Assembly (NCBI RefSeq): GCF_000189775.2 | Contig: NC_015555.1 | Span: 1,189,001-1,253,000 of the forward strand | Direction of reading: 5' to 3' | From: Thermoanaerobacterium xylanolyticum LX-11 | Lineage (GTDB): Bacteria; Bacillota; Thermoanaerobacteria; Thermoanaerobacterales; Thermoanaerobacteraceae | Length of the DNA: 64,000 nt | Shown: piece by piece, positions 6,954 to 14,962 of the stretch | Layout: each line of letters starts with the position of its first letter | How positions within the stretch are numbered: position 1 is the first letter of the stretch | Notes under the pieces: model-generated | Databases searched by the model: none | Told to the model about the DNA's origin: nothing | Seen by the model: the letters and a program-made list of their open reading frames with translations, nothing else | Translations under genes and position numbers: made by a program

Positions 6954-8102
6954 TTGACGCAGTATCGAAAAGGCACTAATTATCTTATCAAAAATATAAA
7001 CACGGCAAATGTTTTGGATGTCATTAAAAAAATGCAGCCAATTTCTCGCGTGAAAATCTCAAAAATCCTTAATATGAGCAAGTCGACAGTATCAGGAATA
7101 GTAGATGAATTGATAAAGGAAGGGCTTGTTACTGAAGAGGGATTTGGAAATACCGCATCCGCAGGCAGAAAACCTATTGAGCTTACTTTTAATCCTAATG
7201 CGAAATTTTCAATAGGCATCGATATAGAATCGACAAATACAATTGGAGTGCTTACAAATTTGGAAGGAAAAATAATAAAAAAGATAAAAAGACCTACAGG
7301 AATAAAAGATGAAGCTTTCGTAAATACAGTTAAAATCATTAAAGAACTATTAGAATATCAAGAAGATATTGCAGGCATAGGGGTTGGAGCTCCTGGCATA
7401 ACAAATATAGAAAAAGGAACAGTGTATGCGCCGGGGCTTTCGTGGGTTGACTTTAATCTCCTTCTTAAGTTAAAAGAAGTGTTTGACTATGACATATTTA
7501 TCGACAACAGCGTTAATTATGCAGCATTGGGTGAAAGATGGATCGGTTCATGCAAAGATGTCAACAATTTTGTTTTGGTAACAGTAGGAAATGGCATTGG
7601 TTCTGGAATATACATTAACGGGAAATTGGTAAGGGGTCATAAATACTCAGCAGGAGAAGTTGGCTACATGGCTATAGGCAGAGATATTTTAGACAAAAAG
7701 TATTTTTACGAAGATTATGGGTATTTTGAAAGCAAAGCATCGCTTTTAGGTCTTGTCTCGTCGCTAAAGAATATGTCGAATGGAAAATTTGGTACGATAA
7801 AGGATTTTGTTAATGGCTATTTGGCAAAAGATGAGATTTGCATTAGGGCTTTTAACGAATTTATAGAAAATTTAAGCATGGGTTTTGCTAACATCATAAG
7901 CATATTAAATCCGGAGCTTATAGTCATAGCAGGCGATGTGATAAACTTAGGCATCGATATAGTAGATAGTATAAAAAAGCTAATTGATAAAATGGTCCCG
8001 TTTGATGTAAAGATCATATATACAAAGCTAAACGAAGATGCCGCCGCAATAGGAGCATCTGCTGATGTTCTTCTTAAGACAAATTACTTAATACTAATAT
8101 AA
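6954..8102 (+). CDS. ROK-family transcriptional repressor
   Basis: A 382-residue NagC/XylR-type regulator. TTG start at 6954 after GGGAGGTGAT. The N-terminal winged helix-turn-helix spans about residues 18-65 (VKISKILNMSKSTVSGIVDEL). The ROK sugar-binding domain starts near residue 83 (IGIDIESTNTIG) and shows the signature GVGAPGITN. The Cys cluster CxCGxxGC normally following GHxxxxAGEVG is absent; the region reads YFYEDYGYFESKA, so the usual zinc site is missing. Located ten bases before nagB, it most likely senses an amino-sugar phosphate and controls both genes through the palindromes upstream. The ligand is inferred from context. Confidence 0.9.
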   Translation: MTQYRKGTNYLIKNINTANVLDVIKKMQPISRVKISKILNMSKSTVSGIVDELIKEGLVTEEGFGNTASAGRKPIELTFNPNAKFSIGIDIESTNTIGVLTNLEGKIIKKIKRPTGIKDEAFVNTVKIIKELLEYQEDIAGIGVGAPGITNIEKGTVYAPGLSWVDFNLLLKLKEVFDYDIFIDNSVNYAALGERWIGSCKDVNNFVLVTVGNGIGSGIYINGKLVRGHKYSAGEVGYMAIGRDILDKKYFYEDYGYFESKASLLGLVSSLKNMSNGKFGTIKDFVNGYLAKDEICIRAFNEFIENLSMGFANIISILNPELIVIAGDVINLGIDIVDSIKKLIDKMVPFDVKIIYTKLNEDAAAIGASADVLLKTNYLILI

Positions 8103-8120
8103 AATGAAAGGATGATTCTT

Positions 8121-8891
8121 GTGAGATTAATAATAACAAATGACTACGATGATATGAGCAAAACTGCAGCAGAAATCATAAAAGATCAGATAAACAGAAA
8201 GGCAAACTCTGTATTAGGTCTTGCTACTGGTTCTACTCCTCTTGGGACTTATAGAGAGTTAATCAGGATGTACAATAATGGAGAGATTGATTTTTCCTAC
8301 GTCATAACCTTTAACCTTGATGAATATGTAGGACTGCCAGATGACCATCCTCAAAGCTATCACTACTTCATGTATGAAAATCTATTCAATCATATAAATA
8401 TAAAAAAGGATAATATTCATATACCCAAAGGGGTTTCAGACGATTTTGATAGAGACTGCAGGTTGTACGATGAGGAAATAGAAAAGTTTGGAGAAATTGA
8501 TCTTCAATTGCTAGGTTTAGGTGTTAATGGGCACATTGGTTTTAATGAGCCTGATGACTATATAAATACAAAGACACATATAGTGGATTTGGCAGAAGAA
8601 ACAATAAATGCAAATAAAAGATTTTTCAAAAGCATTGACGAAGTTCCGAGAAAAGCTGTAACAATGGGGCTTGGCACGATAATGAAATCAAAGAAAATTT
8701 TATTATTGGCATCTGGTAAAAACAAAGCAAAAGCTATAAAAGAAACTTTAAACGGCTATCTTACGACAGATGTTCCGTCAACTGTTTTGTCATTACATCC
8801 TGATGTTACAATTGTAATAGACAGCGATGCTGCATCTTTGATAGATTTAGAGATAGCAAGAGAGAATGTCGATGTTATTTCAAAGCTATAG
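8121..8891 (+). CDS. nagB: Glucosamine-6-phosphate deaminase
   Basis: Converts glucosamine-6-phosphate to fructose-6-phosphate and ammonia, feeding amino sugars from chitin or peptidoglycan into glycolysis. Family motifs seen: [15 protein letters not shown] (about residue 37), FNLDEYVGL with the general-base Asp, HYFMYENLF, and [15 protein letters not shown] chose GTG 8121, which gives the usual N-terminus MRLIITNDY and follows AAAGGA at a good distance; ATG 8112 overlaps that ribosome site. The length of 256 residues is normal for monomer-type Gram-positive NagB. It is cotranscribed with the ROK gene. No nagA is seen beside it. Confidence 0.96.
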   Translation: MRLIITNDYDDMSKTAAEIIKDQINRKANSVLGLATGSTPLGTYRELIRMYNNGEIDFSYVITFNLDEYVGLPDDHPQSYHYFMYENLFNHINIKKDNIHIPKGVSDDFDRDCRLYDEEIEKFGEIDLQLLGLGVNGHIGFNEPDDYINTKTHIVDLAEETINANKRFFKSIDEVPRKAVTMGLGTIMKSKKILLLASGKNKAKAIKETLNGYLTTDVPSTVLSLHPDVTIVIDSDAASLIDLEIARENVDVISKL

Positions 8892-8920
8892 ACAATCGTT
8901 TATAGCTTTATTTGTTTTTA
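8882..8920 (+). terminator. Terminator after nagB
   Basis: Perfect 9-bp stem AAAGCTATA (8882-8890) and TATAGCTTT (8901-8909), overlapping the nagB stop codon, followed by ATTTGTTTTTA. Confidence 0.75.
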
Positions 8921-8970
8921 AAAATTCGATGTAGTATAATTAAAGTAAACGACCCCTCTATAGGGGGTAA
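8912..8970 (+). promoter_or_regulatory. Promoter and G/C-tract inverted repeat before ccdA
   Basis: Weak -35 TTGTTT (8912-8917), 17-base spacer, TATAAT (8935-8940). Downstream lies ACCCCTCTATAGGGGGT (8952-8968), a C-tract and G-tract around an AT core. The form resembles CsoR/CstR-type operators but is not proof of one. It ends before the ribosome site GGGGGAT. Confidence 0.5.
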
Positions 8971-8981
8971 GGGGGATTTAA

Positions 8982-9644
8982 GTGTCTTTATTTGCAGCGT
9001 TTTTAGGTGGTATTGTTTCGTTCTTTTCGCCATGCATTTTACCGCTAATACCCGTTTACGTGACGTATATTTTCGGCGGAAAGAAGAAAAATTTTTTCAA
9101 TTTGTTTTTGTTTGTATTAGGTTTCAGCATCGTTTTTGTCCTCATGGGAGCTACGGCCAGTCAATTGGGGAAATTTTTTGTTTCATACAAAGTTCTATTT
9201 AGAAAAGCCAGTGGTATAATAATATTATTATTTGGACTTTATATGATGGGTATCATAAAGCCGGCTTTTCTGAGCAGAGAAGTAAAACTTAATGTTTCTA
9301 ACAAAAAGGAGGGGTATTTTAGCAGTTTCATTTTTGGCATAGCTTTTGCCTCTGGTTGGACGCCGTGTGTTGGTCCTATACTTGCGACTATCCTTTTATA
9401 TGCAGGTGAACAAAACACTGTGTATGTTGGGGTTCTTCTGCTGTTTGCTTACTCATTAGGAATTGGAATTCCATTCATAGTAGCTGCTATACTAATTGAT
9501 AGATTTAAAGCATTTTACAAAAAGATGAATTTTATCATGCCGTATATTGAAAAAATTGGCGGTTTATTTTTGATAATTTTCGGAATTTTGATGTATTTTA
9601 ATCTCATTATAAGGTTTGAAAGTTACATTAATATTTTGAGGTGA
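8982..9644 (+). CDS. ccdA: CcdA-type thiol/disulfide electron carrier
   Basis: A 220-residue membrane protein of the CcdA/DsbD-beta family. It carries reducing equivalents from cytoplasmic thioredoxin across the membrane. Six hydrophobic segments; the two conserved redox cysteines are in FFSPCILPLIP (helix 1) and GWTPCVGPILA (helix 4). GTG start at 8982 after AAGGGGGAT. It is five bases upstream of a TlpA-type thioredoxin and one gene from trxA. Together these can form a complete inside-to-outside reductive relay. No cytochrome c genes are seen here, so sporulation, secreted-protein or metal-related thiol chemistry is as likely as cytochrome maturation. Confidence 0.93.
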   Translation: MSLFAAFLGGIVSFFSPCILPLIPVYVTYIFGGKKKNFFNLFLFVLGFSIVFVLMGATASQLGKFFVSYKVLFRKASGIIILLFGLYMMGIIKPAFLSREVKLNVSNKKEGYFSSFIFGIAFASGWTPCVGPILATILLYAGEQNTVYVGVLLLFAYSLGIGIPFIVAAILIDRFKAFYKKMNFIMPYIEKIGGLFLIIFGILMYFNLIIRFESYINILR

Positions 9645-9649
9645 TTTGA

Positions 9650-10240
9650 GTGAAATCAAATAAGAAGAAGTCAAAGAGCAGCAACAAAAATGTGATATTG
9701 ACTGTTTTAGTAGTTTTAGTTTTGATATTGGGAATTTCAATTTACTTTTTGAACAATTACGTAGTATCAAGTCAAACAAAGAGCCAGAATGCGAATAATG
9801 CTACCAGCAATGCTCAAGTAGGTATTGAAAAAGGCGATTTAGCACCGGATTTTACGCTAAAAGATGTAAATGGGAAAACAGTAACATTATCAAAGCTAAG
9901 AGGGAAAAAGGTCATATTAAATTTCTGGGCTACAACATGTCCATATTGTAAAATTGAGATGCCTGAATTAAACAAGTTTTATGAGAATAACAAAAATGAT
10001 GTTGTCCTATTGGCGATAGATATTGGTGAGGATAAATCAACTGTTGAAAATTATCTTTCAGGAAAGGGTTATAGTTTCAATGTCCTTTTAGACAGCGATG
10101 CAAAAGTAGCCATGGATTACAAAGTTCAATTTATACCGATGTCATTTTTCATTGACAAAGATGGTATAATAAGGGCTATAAGCAATGGTGCAATGACATA
10201 CGACGAGGTAGATGAATATTTTAAGACAATATCTCAATAA
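9650..10240 (+). CDS. Membrane-anchored TlpA/ResA-like thioredoxin
   Basis: A 196-residue extracytoplasmic thiol reductase. A basic N-terminus (KSNKKKSKSSNKN) precedes one membrane anchor (about residues 15-36), then an Asn/Ser linker, then an AhpC/TlpA-type thioredoxin fold with GDLAPDFTLKDVNGK and the active site TTCPYCK (CPYC). The cis-Pro is in FIPMSFFID. GTG start at 9650 right after ccdA. It most likely receives electrons from CcdA and reduces partners outside the membrane. Confidence 0.92.
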   Translation: MKSNKKKSKSSNKNVILTVLVVLVLILGISIYFLNNYVVSSQTKSQNANNATSNAQVGIEKGDLAPDFTLKDVNGKTVTLSKLRGKKVILNFWATTCPYCKIEMPELNKFYENNKNDVVLLAIDIGEDKSTVENYLSGKGYSFNVLLDSDAKVAMDYKVQFIPMSFFIDKDGIIRAISNGAMTYDEVDEYFKTISQ

Positions 10241-10243
10241 TTA

Positions 10244-10303
10244 TTGACAATTTGTTAAAAAGGTGGTATATTTAATTTAGCGATGACCCATATACCGGGG
10301 GTA
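10244..10303 (+). promoter_or_regulatory. Strong promoter and TACC/GGTA dyad before trxA
   Basis: TTGACA (10244-10249), 17-base spacer, TATATT (10267-10272): nearly consensus. Downstream, before the ribosome site, lies TACC-GGG-GGTA (10293-10303). A G-rich dyad at the same relative place precedes ccdA. Confidence 0.65.
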
Positions 10304-10324
10304 CAGTATAAAGGAGGGATAGTG

Positions 10325-10657
10325 ATGAAACCTATTAACGTAACAGATATGAACTTTGATACTGAGGTGTATAATTCCGATAAGCCTGTTTTAGTTGACT
10401 TTTGGGCTGCATGGTGTGGACCCTGCAGAATGATGGCACCTGTATTGGAAGAAGTTGCAGAGGAATATTCTGATAAAATAAAGGTTGTAAAGTTAAATGT
10501 TGACGAGAATCCTTTGATTGCATCACAATATAGGATAATGAGCATTCCTACGTTAGGTGTTTTTCAAAATGGACAATTAGTTGACAAAGTTATCGGATTT
10601 ATGCCAAAAGAACAATTAGAATACAGGCTTGCAAGATATATAGATGCACAGGTATAA
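10325..10657 (+). CDS. trxA: Thioredoxin
   Basis: Cytoplasmic thioredoxin of 110 residues. The active site WCGPC sits in [14 protein letters not shown], and the cis-Pro in [12 protein letters not shown] 10325 follows AAAGGAGGG; the in-frame extension to 10283 would run through the operator and is rejected. It has its own promoter, so it can be expressed apart from ccdA-tlpA. It is the natural electron donor for CcdA; no thioredoxin reductase gene is adjacent. Confidence 0.95.
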   Translation: MKPINVTDMNFDTEVYNSDKPVLVDFWAAWCGPCRMMAPVLEEVAEEYSDKIKVVKLNVDENPLIASQYRIMSIPTLGVFQNGQLVDKVIGFMPKEQLEYRLARYIDAQV

Positions 10658-10677
10658 GTTTGTGAAAGATCTATAAA

Positions 10678-10711
10678 AAGATACCATAATTTAGATTGTG
10701 GTATCTTTTTT
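10678..10711 (+). terminator. Terminator after trxA
   Basis: 12-bp stem (10678-10689 with 10696-10707, one G-U) and a six-base loop, running into an eight-T tract. Confidence 0.9.
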
Positions 10712-10717
10712 TCATTT

Positions 10718-10742
10718 ATTCTTCACAATTGTAATGTATAAT
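10718..10742 (+). promoter_or_regulatory. Two-component promoter with 13-base element
   Basis: ATTCTTCACAATT (10718-10730), six bases, TATAAT (10737-10742). There is no good -35 hexamer. The same 13 bases and the same six-base gap occur at 12803-12827. Confidence 0.75.
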
Positions 10743-10761
10743 ATATCTGAGGTGTTTTGCA

Positions 10762-11451
10762 ATGAAAATACTGGCAATAGATGATGAAGAGAAAATCTTG
10801 GATGTTATAAAAGCGTATCTTGAAAAGGAAGGGTACACCGTTTTAACTGAGACTAACGGTGCCAATGCTTTAAATACTTTTAAAACTGTAAATCCAGATT
10901 TGGTCATATTAGATTTAATGCTGCCGGGTATGTCTGGCGAAGAAATATGCAGAAAAATAAGAGCTTTATCGAAGGTGCCAATTTTAATGCTTACTGCTAA
11001 AGTAAGTGAAGATGATAAGGTATATGGTTTTACAATTGGTGCAGATGATTACTTAACGAAGCCATTTAGTCCTCGAGAGTTGACGATGAGAGTTAAGGCT
11101 ATACTTAGAAGGACAAAGAATGATCTGCCATTAAATGATATATTTATGTTTAATGATGGCGATCTTGTAATTGACACAAGATCATACGAAGTGAAGAAAA
11201 AAGGCAGGATTGTCAATTTAACGCCAAATGAGTACAAGTTGTTGACCGTTATGGTGCAAAATCCCAACAAGGTATTTACAAGAAGCGAGCTTATTGAAAA
11301 AGCTTTTGGCTACGATTTTGATGGTTTCGATAGGACGATAGACGCTCATATAAAAAACTTGAGGCAAAAGATAGAAGATGATCCCAAAAATCCAACATAT
11401 ATAAAAACTGTGTATGGGGCAGGTTATAAATTTGGTGAAGAAAATGATTAA
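10762..11451 (+). CDS. OmpR/PhoB-family response regulator
   Basis: A 229-residue DNA-binding regulator. Receiver domain residues 1-115: acidic pair DDEE at 7-10, phospho-acceptor Asp51 in VILDLMLPGMSG, Thr78 and Lys100 (LTKPF). The winged-helix DNA-binding domain covers about 130-227 (LTPNEYKLLTVM, RTIDAHIKNLRQKIEDD, TVYGAGYKF). It overlaps the kinase gene by eight bases, so the pair is translationally coupled. The shared 13-base element in its own promoter and the SHOCT-gene promoter is the likely binding site. Confidence 0.95.
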   Translation: MKILAIDDEEKILDVIKAYLEKEGYTVLTETNGANALNTFKTVNPDLVILDLMLPGMSGEEICRKIRALSKVPILMLTAKVSEDDKVYGFTIGADDYLTKPFSPRELTMRVKAILRRTKNDLPLNDIFMFNDGDLVIDTRSYEVKKKGRIVNLTPNEYKLLTVMVQNPNKVFTRSELIEKAFGYDFDGFDRTIDAHIKNLRQKIEDDPKNPTYIKTVYGAGYKFGEEND

Positions 11452-12793
11452 AAATGATATAAGAACTAAAACTGCTGTATCGTTTATATCTATTGCTTTA
11501 TTATCGATAGTCGTATTCAGCATTACCATAAATATTTTAATAATAAACAATTTTGGAATTTACATTAAACAGTCAGCAAATGTGCAGTTTGACAACATTG
11601 CTTCATCAATCGCTGAAACGTACAAGGAGACGGACAGTTGGAATGAGACAGGCAATAGAATGGCACATACATTAATGATGAGTGGGTATGACATTGTGGT
11701 TAGGGATTTGAAAGGCAATATATTAATTAAAACGCCATCAATGCTTTCAATGATGGGTATGGCAAGTAGTAGCAAAATATCAACCCAAACTCTCCCGATA
11801 GTTGTAGATGGCAAAAAGGTTGCTTACGTTGATATAACGTATAGCGGTAAAATGCCTATGAGCAAACTGGATTATAAGTTTTTGTACAATGTAAATAAAT
11901 ATATCGCATTAATAACAATATTGACGATTGCATTGGTGTTGATAATAAGCATATATGTTGCAAAATATCTTACAAAGCCTATTTTGAATATAGCAAAAGT
12001 AGCCAGTAAATTAGAAAGTGGAGATTACGACGTTAGAGTAGAAGAAATACCAAAAGAGGAGGAATTGCTTGCATTAACTGCTGCCATAAATCATCTTGGC
12101 GCATCATTAAAAAGTCAAGGGATGCTAAGAGCACAGTTGACGCAAAATATAGCACATGAATTGAGAACGCCTTTGTCAACCCTTAAAAGTCATTTAGAGG
12201 CTATAATTGACGGTGTTTGGGAGCCATCTAAAGAAAGGATTGTAAGCCTTTATGAAGAAGTTGTAAGATTGTCTAATCTCATAAATGATATTGAATTATT
12301 GAATAAAATAGAAATTGACAATCTAAAGATAAATAAAGTAAGATTCAATTTGTCGGAATTGATTAAAAGTTTATTGATAAATTACGAAAGCATTTTTATC
12401 AATAAAAATCAGCATTTGGAGAAAAATATTGAAGATGACATTTTTGTGGTTGCAGACAAAGATAGAATATCAGAGGTACTGATTAATCTGCTTGTAAATG
12501 CTAATAAATACACAGGTGAAGGTGGAAACATAAAAGTAAAACTGTACAATGAAGGACAATTTGCAGTGATTACAGTTTCTGACAACGGCATAGGCATACC
12601 GAAAGAAGATTTGCCTTTTATATACGAAAGATTTTACAGGAGTGAAAAGTCACGAAGCAGGGATTATGGTGGCAGTGGCTTAGGATTATCAATTGCTAAG
12701 GCCATAATAAAAGCTCATAATGGTACCATAAATGTTGAAAGTATTTTAAATCAAGGGACAAAATTCACAGTAAAATTGCCGATAATTAATTAA
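11444..12793 (+). CDS. Sensor histidine kinase, partner of the preceding regulator
   Basis: A 449-residue membrane kinase. First helix about residues 10-34, an extracytoplasmic sensor region of about 110 residues rich in Met, second helix about 148-173, HAMP, HisKA with IAHELRTPLSTLKSHLEA, and HATPase with NLLVNANKYT, DNGIGIP and GGSGLGLSIAK. ATG 11444 overlaps the regulator stop codon and follows GGTGAAG. The upstream in-frame start at 11414 would lie well inside the regulator gene. Met clusters in the sensor domain (MMGMASSS) could suggest metal or redox sensing, but this is speculation. Confidence 0.93.
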   Translation: MIKNDIRTKTAVSFISIALLSIVVFSITINILIINNFGIYIKQSANVQFDNIASSIAETYKETDSWNETGNRMAHTLMMSGYDIVVRDLKGNILIKTPSMLSMMGMASSSKISTQTLPIVVDGKKVAYVDITYSGKMPMSKLDYKFLYNVNKYIALITILTIALVLIISIYVAKYLTKPILNIAKVASKLESGDYDVRVEEIPKEEELLALTAAINHLGASLKSQGMLRAQLTQNIAHELRTPLSTLKSHLEAIIDGVWEPSKERIVSLYEEVVRLSNLINDIELLNKIEIDNLKINKVRFNLSELIKSLLINYESIFINKNQHLEKNIEDDIFVVADKDRISEVLINLLVNANKYTGEGGNIKVKLYNEGQFAVITVSDNGIGIPKEDLPFIYERFYRSEKSRSRDYGGSGLGLSIAKAIIKAHNGTINVESILNQGTKFTVKLPIIN

Positions 12794-12802
12794 AATTCAT
12801 GA

Positions 12803-12827
12803 ATTCTTCACAATTTTGTCATATAAT
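12803..12827 (+). promoter_or_regulatory. Promoter of the SHOCT gene with the shared 13-base element
   Basis: ATTCTTCACAATT (12803-12815), six bases, TATAAT (12822-12827). It matches 10718-10742 in element and spacing. Confidence 0.75.
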
Positions 12828-12849
12828 AGATTTGAAGGAGGATGATATT

Positions 12850-13092
12850 ATGATGTGGGGATTAATGAATGGATGGGGTTACGGTGGAGGCATAATTTTT
12901 GGCCTCATCTGGATGATACTTCAAGTTGTAATAGTAGTTGGTGCAATATATTTCATTGTTTCACTGTTTCAGAACAAAAAAGGCTCACAAAGAGGCAGTG
13001 ATGCGCTTGAGATTTTAAAAGAGAGATATGCAAGAGGAGAGATAAGCGAAGAAGAATATAAAGAGCGCAAAAGAAACTTAGAAGAAAAATAA
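12850..13092 (+). CDS. Small SHOCT-domain membrane protein
   Basis: An 80-residue protein. ATG 12850 follows AAGGAGGATG. A Gly/Trp-rich start (MMWGLMNGWGYGGG) leads to one membrane helix (about 15-40), then a charged C-terminal SHOCT motif (about 53-78: ALEILKERYARGEISEEEYKERKRNLEE). SHOCT tails are short oligomerisation or targeting helices; function here is unknown. It has its own promoter carrying the element also found before the two-component genes, so it is the best candidate target of that system. Confidence 0.88.
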   Translation: MMWGLMNGWGYGGGIIFGLIWMILQVVIVVGAIYFIVSLFQNKKGSQRGSDALEILKERYARGEISEEEYKERKRNLEEK

Positions 13093-13101
13093 TTTATAAA
13101 A

Positions 13102-13128
13102 AAGAGCTCTACTTTTCGTAGGGCTCTT
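13102..13128. terminator. Bidirectional terminator
   Basis: 11-bp stem AAGAGCTCTAC (13102-13112) with GTAGGGCTCTT (13118-13128), one wobble. A-rich before and T-rich after. Serves the SHOCT gene and the convergent decarboxylase. Confidence 0.88.
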
Positions 13129-14627
13129 TATGCTGTTATATTCAATATCTGCAAATCGTTGACTACTTTTATATATTCCACATTTGGATCTTCTGTTCCT
13201 TGAATGCTTAGCTTGGCATTTTTCATTTCAATTACATATTCTATGATTTCTCTGGTTATCCTTTCGCCAGGACATAATATTGGGATACCGGGAGGATATG
13301 CCATTAGAAATTCTGAGCTAATCTGCCCAATACTTTCTTCCAAAGGCAAGGCGATATTAGAACATTCAAATGCATATCTGGGAGATAAAACCATTTCTGG
13401 TATCTCTGGCATATCTAAAGCTTTCGACATTTCTACATTGTCCTTGTACAGTGTCTCACTGATTTCCCTCAATGCCCTTATAAGGTAATCTACATTTTCT
13501 TTTGTGTCGCCTATGGAAAATACACACAATGTATTGTACATATCGGCTAATTCTGGTTGAATGTAGTATTTTTTCGCTAGTATATCTTCTAATTCATGAC
13601 CTGTTATGCCAAGGCCTTTAGCGGTAATAGTGATTTTTGTCGGGTCAAAATCATACGCTCCATCTCGCCCTACAATTTCGTTTCCGAAACAATAAAGACC
13701 GTTTATATTGTTGATCTCTCGACGAGCGTATTCTGCAAGTTCAATTGTCCTGTCCAACAATTCTTTTCCTTCTGTTACCATCTGCATTCTTGCAACATCA
13801 AGTGATGCTAATAAAATGTAAGAGGGACTTGTGGTCTGTAACAGGCTCATAACTTGTTTCACTCTGTTTATATCAATCCTTTTTGACTTGACGTGCAACA
13901 TAGAGCTTTGCGTCATAGAGCCTATTATCTTATGAGTGCTTTGTGCGCAGATGTCAGCACCTGCTTCCATAGCTGAAATAGGAAGTTTTTCGTTGAATTT
14001 TAGGTGTGGTCCATGGGCCTCATCCACCATCAGTACAGCTCCGTAGTCATGGACTATTTCAGCAATTTTTACAATGTCTGCAGAAACACCATAGTAAGTC
14101 GGATTTATAATTAAAACAGCCTTTGCATCAGGATTGTTTCTTAATGCTTCCTCCACAGTTTCAGGAGTCACATTAAGAGCAACGCCTACATTTTTATCAA
14201 CTTCAGGTTGCATATAAACTGGGATAGCACCACTTAAGATAATACCTGATGTAACAGATTTGTGAATGTTTCGTGGAACAATTATTTTTTCATTTTCTCC
14301 CATAACACTTAGGATCATAGCCTGAATAGCTCCCGATGTCCCATGGATGACAAAAAATGTAGCATCGGCACCAAAAGCATCGGCAGCTAATTCCTGAGCT
14401 TTCTTAATGGGACCGGTAGGCTTGTGAAGGCTGTCAACTTGTTCAAACACAGTAACATCCATTGATAATACATTTTTACCTACAAAATCAAAAAACTTTT
14501 TAGCCATTCCATTGCCTTTTTTGTGACCTGGGACATGAAATGGTATGGTGTTGTTGTTGACATACTCCATTAATGCATCGAATAATGGAGTTTCAAAATG
14601 ATTTAGCTTTTCCAACTTGATAAACAC
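13128..14627 (-). CDS. Orn/Lys/Arg decarboxylase (SpeA/YaaO-like)
   Basis: A PLP-dependent fold-type I decarboxylase of 499 residues, making a polyamine precursor from arginine, lysine or ornithine. Landmarks: PFHVPGHKKG near residue 33, FVIHGTSGA, VDEAHGPHL (Asp that binds the PLP ring nitrogen), and STHKIIGSMTQ with the Schiff-base Lys. The C-terminal domain ends with YPPGIPILCPGE. GTG 14627 follows AAAGAGG. Size and layout match the short Gram-positive enzymes lacking the receiver-like wing domain. Substrate choice cannot be decided from sequence; arginine is the commonest for this group. Confidence 0.93.
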   Translation of the reverse strand: MFIKLEKLNHFETPLFDALMEYVNNNTIPFHVPGHKKGNGMAKKFFDFVGKNVLSMDVTVFEQVDSLHKPTGPIKKAQELAADAFGADATFFVIHGTSGAIQAMILSVMGENEKIIVPRNIHKSVTSGIILSGAIPVYMQPEVDKNVGVALNVTPETVEEALRNNPDAKAVLIINPTYYGVSADIVKIAEIVHDYGAVLMVDEAHGPHLKFNEKLPISAMEAGADICAQSTHKIIGSMTQSSMLHVKSKRIDINRVKQVMSLLQTTSPSYILLASLDVARMQMVTEGKELLDRTIELAEYARREINNINGLYCFGNEIVGRDGAYDFDPTKITITAKGLGITGHELEDILAKKYYIQPELADMYNTLCVFSIGDTKENVDYLIRALREISETLYKDNVEMSKALDMPEIPEMVLSPRYAFECSNIALPLEESIGQISSEFLMAYPPGIPILCPGERITREIIEYVIEMKNAKLSIQGTEDPNVEYIKVVNDLQILNITA

Positions 14628-14657
14628 CCTCTTTCATAAGTTTGGCTCCCAGAATAA

Positions 14658-14690
14658 AAGCCTGAACCTCGTTGCAATCGGTTCGGGCCT
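14658..14690 (-). terminator. Leader hairpin with T-tract before the decarboxylase
   Basis: On the minus strand an 11-position stem with one wobble and one mismatch (14680-14690 against 14658-14668) is followed by TTTTATT, 31 bases before the start codon. It may be an attenuator or the end of a short upstream transcript. No known aptamer is recognised in this leader. Confidence 0.45.
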
Positions 14691-14860
14691 TTGCAGAGCG
14701 AAAATACACTTTATTATGTTTTCAATTTATTATAAGATATATTTTTTTAGATTTCAATATAAATTTTTTTCTTTTTTAAGTTTTTTGTTATATAATATGC
14801 AGAACCGATGAAGATGACATATAGACGTTATAAACAAACTTAATTACAAAGTTATCATTA

Positions 14861-14938
14861 AATGTTCGGATTTTATTAGTCAAAATACTTATTGATTTAA
14901 GATGTATTATATATTATAATATTACAAAGTTCGTAATT
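14861..14938 (+). promoter_or_regulatory. purL promoter with two PurR-like boxes
   Basis: TTGATT (14892-14897), 17-base spacer, TATAAT (14915-14920). The complement of 14861-14873 is AAATCCGAACATT, a full match to the Bacillus PurBox AWWWCCGAACWWT. The complement of 14926-14938 matches at 12 of 13 positions. Regulation by a PurR-type repressor is inferred; the boxes have the same orientation and are 52 bases apart, unlike the close inverted pairs in Bacillus. Confidence 0.6.
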
Positions 14939-14962
14939 TAGGCTAAATGGGGGAGATATTTT

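Noticed and set aside
8912-9202. Plus-strand open frame of 96 codons before ccdA
   Set aside because: It overlaps ccdA in another frame and starts before the promoter -10; ccdA has the conserved motifs.
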